DNA from: Clostridia bacterium
Lineage (GTDB): Bacteria; Bacillota; Clostridia; Oscillospirales; Acutalibacteraceae
Direction of reading: 5' to 3'
Length of the DNA stretch: 7,292 bases
NCBI GenBank assembly: GCA_017425745.1
Contig: JAFOXT010000271.1
Coordinates: forward strand, 1 to 7,292
The position numbers and the translations under genes were made by a program. Under the pieces are notes generated by a model that saw nothing but the letters and a program-made list of their open reading frames with translations, searched no databases and was not told where the DNA came from. Positions 7,034 through 7,292 of the stretch are shown here, one piece after another; position 1 is the first letter of the stretch, and every line of letters begins with the position of its first letter.

Positions 7034-7292
7034 CTATTCCAGTGTTATTTATCAATTTGACCATGGTGATCTGAAGGGAAAGGGTAATAAGGTTGCTTAT
7101 TTCCTGCAGGGTGGTGTTTATGACTCTCTGGAGATCCCCACCACCTATGAAGGCCATATTTTTGCTGGTTGGAAGATCACCCGCGTCAATGGCAACAAAA
7201 CCGACATTGGCGGCATGGTCAGTGTTGGATCTCCCGTGGGCGCTTACCGTGACGACGGATCGCTGGTTGGTTACAATGTGGAAATGACCGCC
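7032..7292 (+). CDS. Fragment of a probable surface protein with an InlB/Listeria-Bacteroides-type repeat
   Basis: The frame is open to the window end with no start codon of its own, giving 87 codons after the junction. Its core, VAYFLQGGVYDSLEIPTTYE followed by GHIFAGWKI, resembles the repeat pattern of InlB B-repeat and Listeria-Bacteroides repeat domains. In these a beta strand ends in xGG, followed by a P-x-x-x-x-G-x-x-F-x-GW unit. Such repeats occur in extracellular and cell-wall proteins of Gram-positive bacteria. The remainder (GGMVSVGSPVGAYRDDGS, then VGYNVEMTA) fits the end of one repeat, where a tryptophan would be expected just beyond the window. Codons such as CTG, ATC, ACC, CCC and GGC are prominent here, unlike the AT-ending codons of the neighbours, suggesting another genome or a recently acquired gene. 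The role is unknown, and the family call rests on one repeat. Confidence 0.45.

Noticed and set aside
7093..7287. Plus-strand open frame at the right end in the +1 frame, starting with TTG
   Set aside because: It overlaps the repeat-bearing frame, which stays open to the window end and has recognisable repeat motifs. The alternative frame has none.

Overview
The window looks like a piece of a low-to-moderate GC Firmicutes (Clostridia-like) chromosome, possibly from a metagenome assembly. This rests on AT-rich coding bias, strong AGGAGG-type ribosome binding sites, frequent TTG starts, a lipoprotein-type solute-binding protein and an M20 dipeptidase of the PepV/Sapep type. I cannot name a species or genus.

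Layout, left to right. Positions 1-147 (+) hold the C-terminal 48 codons of a dihydrodipicolinate synthase (dapA), followed at once by a hairpin (146-173) that can terminate transcription from both sides. Converging on it from the right is a complete five-gene oligopeptide ABC transporter operon on the minus strand. In transcription order it is oppB (6077-5148), oppC (5136-4078), oppD (4063-3041), oppF (3051-2074) and oppA (2030-180). Spacings are 11 nt, 14 nt, an 11-nt overlap and 43 nt, with no internal terminator seen, so one transcript ending at the shared hairpin is likely. Upstream of oppB lies a 134-nt gap that may hold the operon promoter. Before that, in the same orientation, is the C-terminal part of an M20 dipeptidase (stop at 6212), cut off at about 7012-7030.

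Together these genes make sense as peptide scavenging. OppA, a lipoprotein, would capture peptides outside the membrane. OppB and OppC form the channel, OppD and OppF hydrolyse ATP, and the neighbouring dipeptidase could split short peptides in the cytoplasm. All five transporter proteins appear intact, with every expected ATPase motif present.

The one real anomaly is the right end. From about 7032 to 7292 the DNA becomes GC-richer (about 52% against about 38% in the adjoining 180 bases, hand counted). It carries an open plus-strand frame with an InlB/Listeria-Bacteroides-type repeat signature, typical of surface proteins. That frame and the M20 gene both lack their 5' ends at the same point, head to head with no intergenic DNA. 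This is most simply explained by a chimeric contig join, or otherwise by a rearrangement. I found no previously undescribed system; the rest is an ordinary Opp locus.
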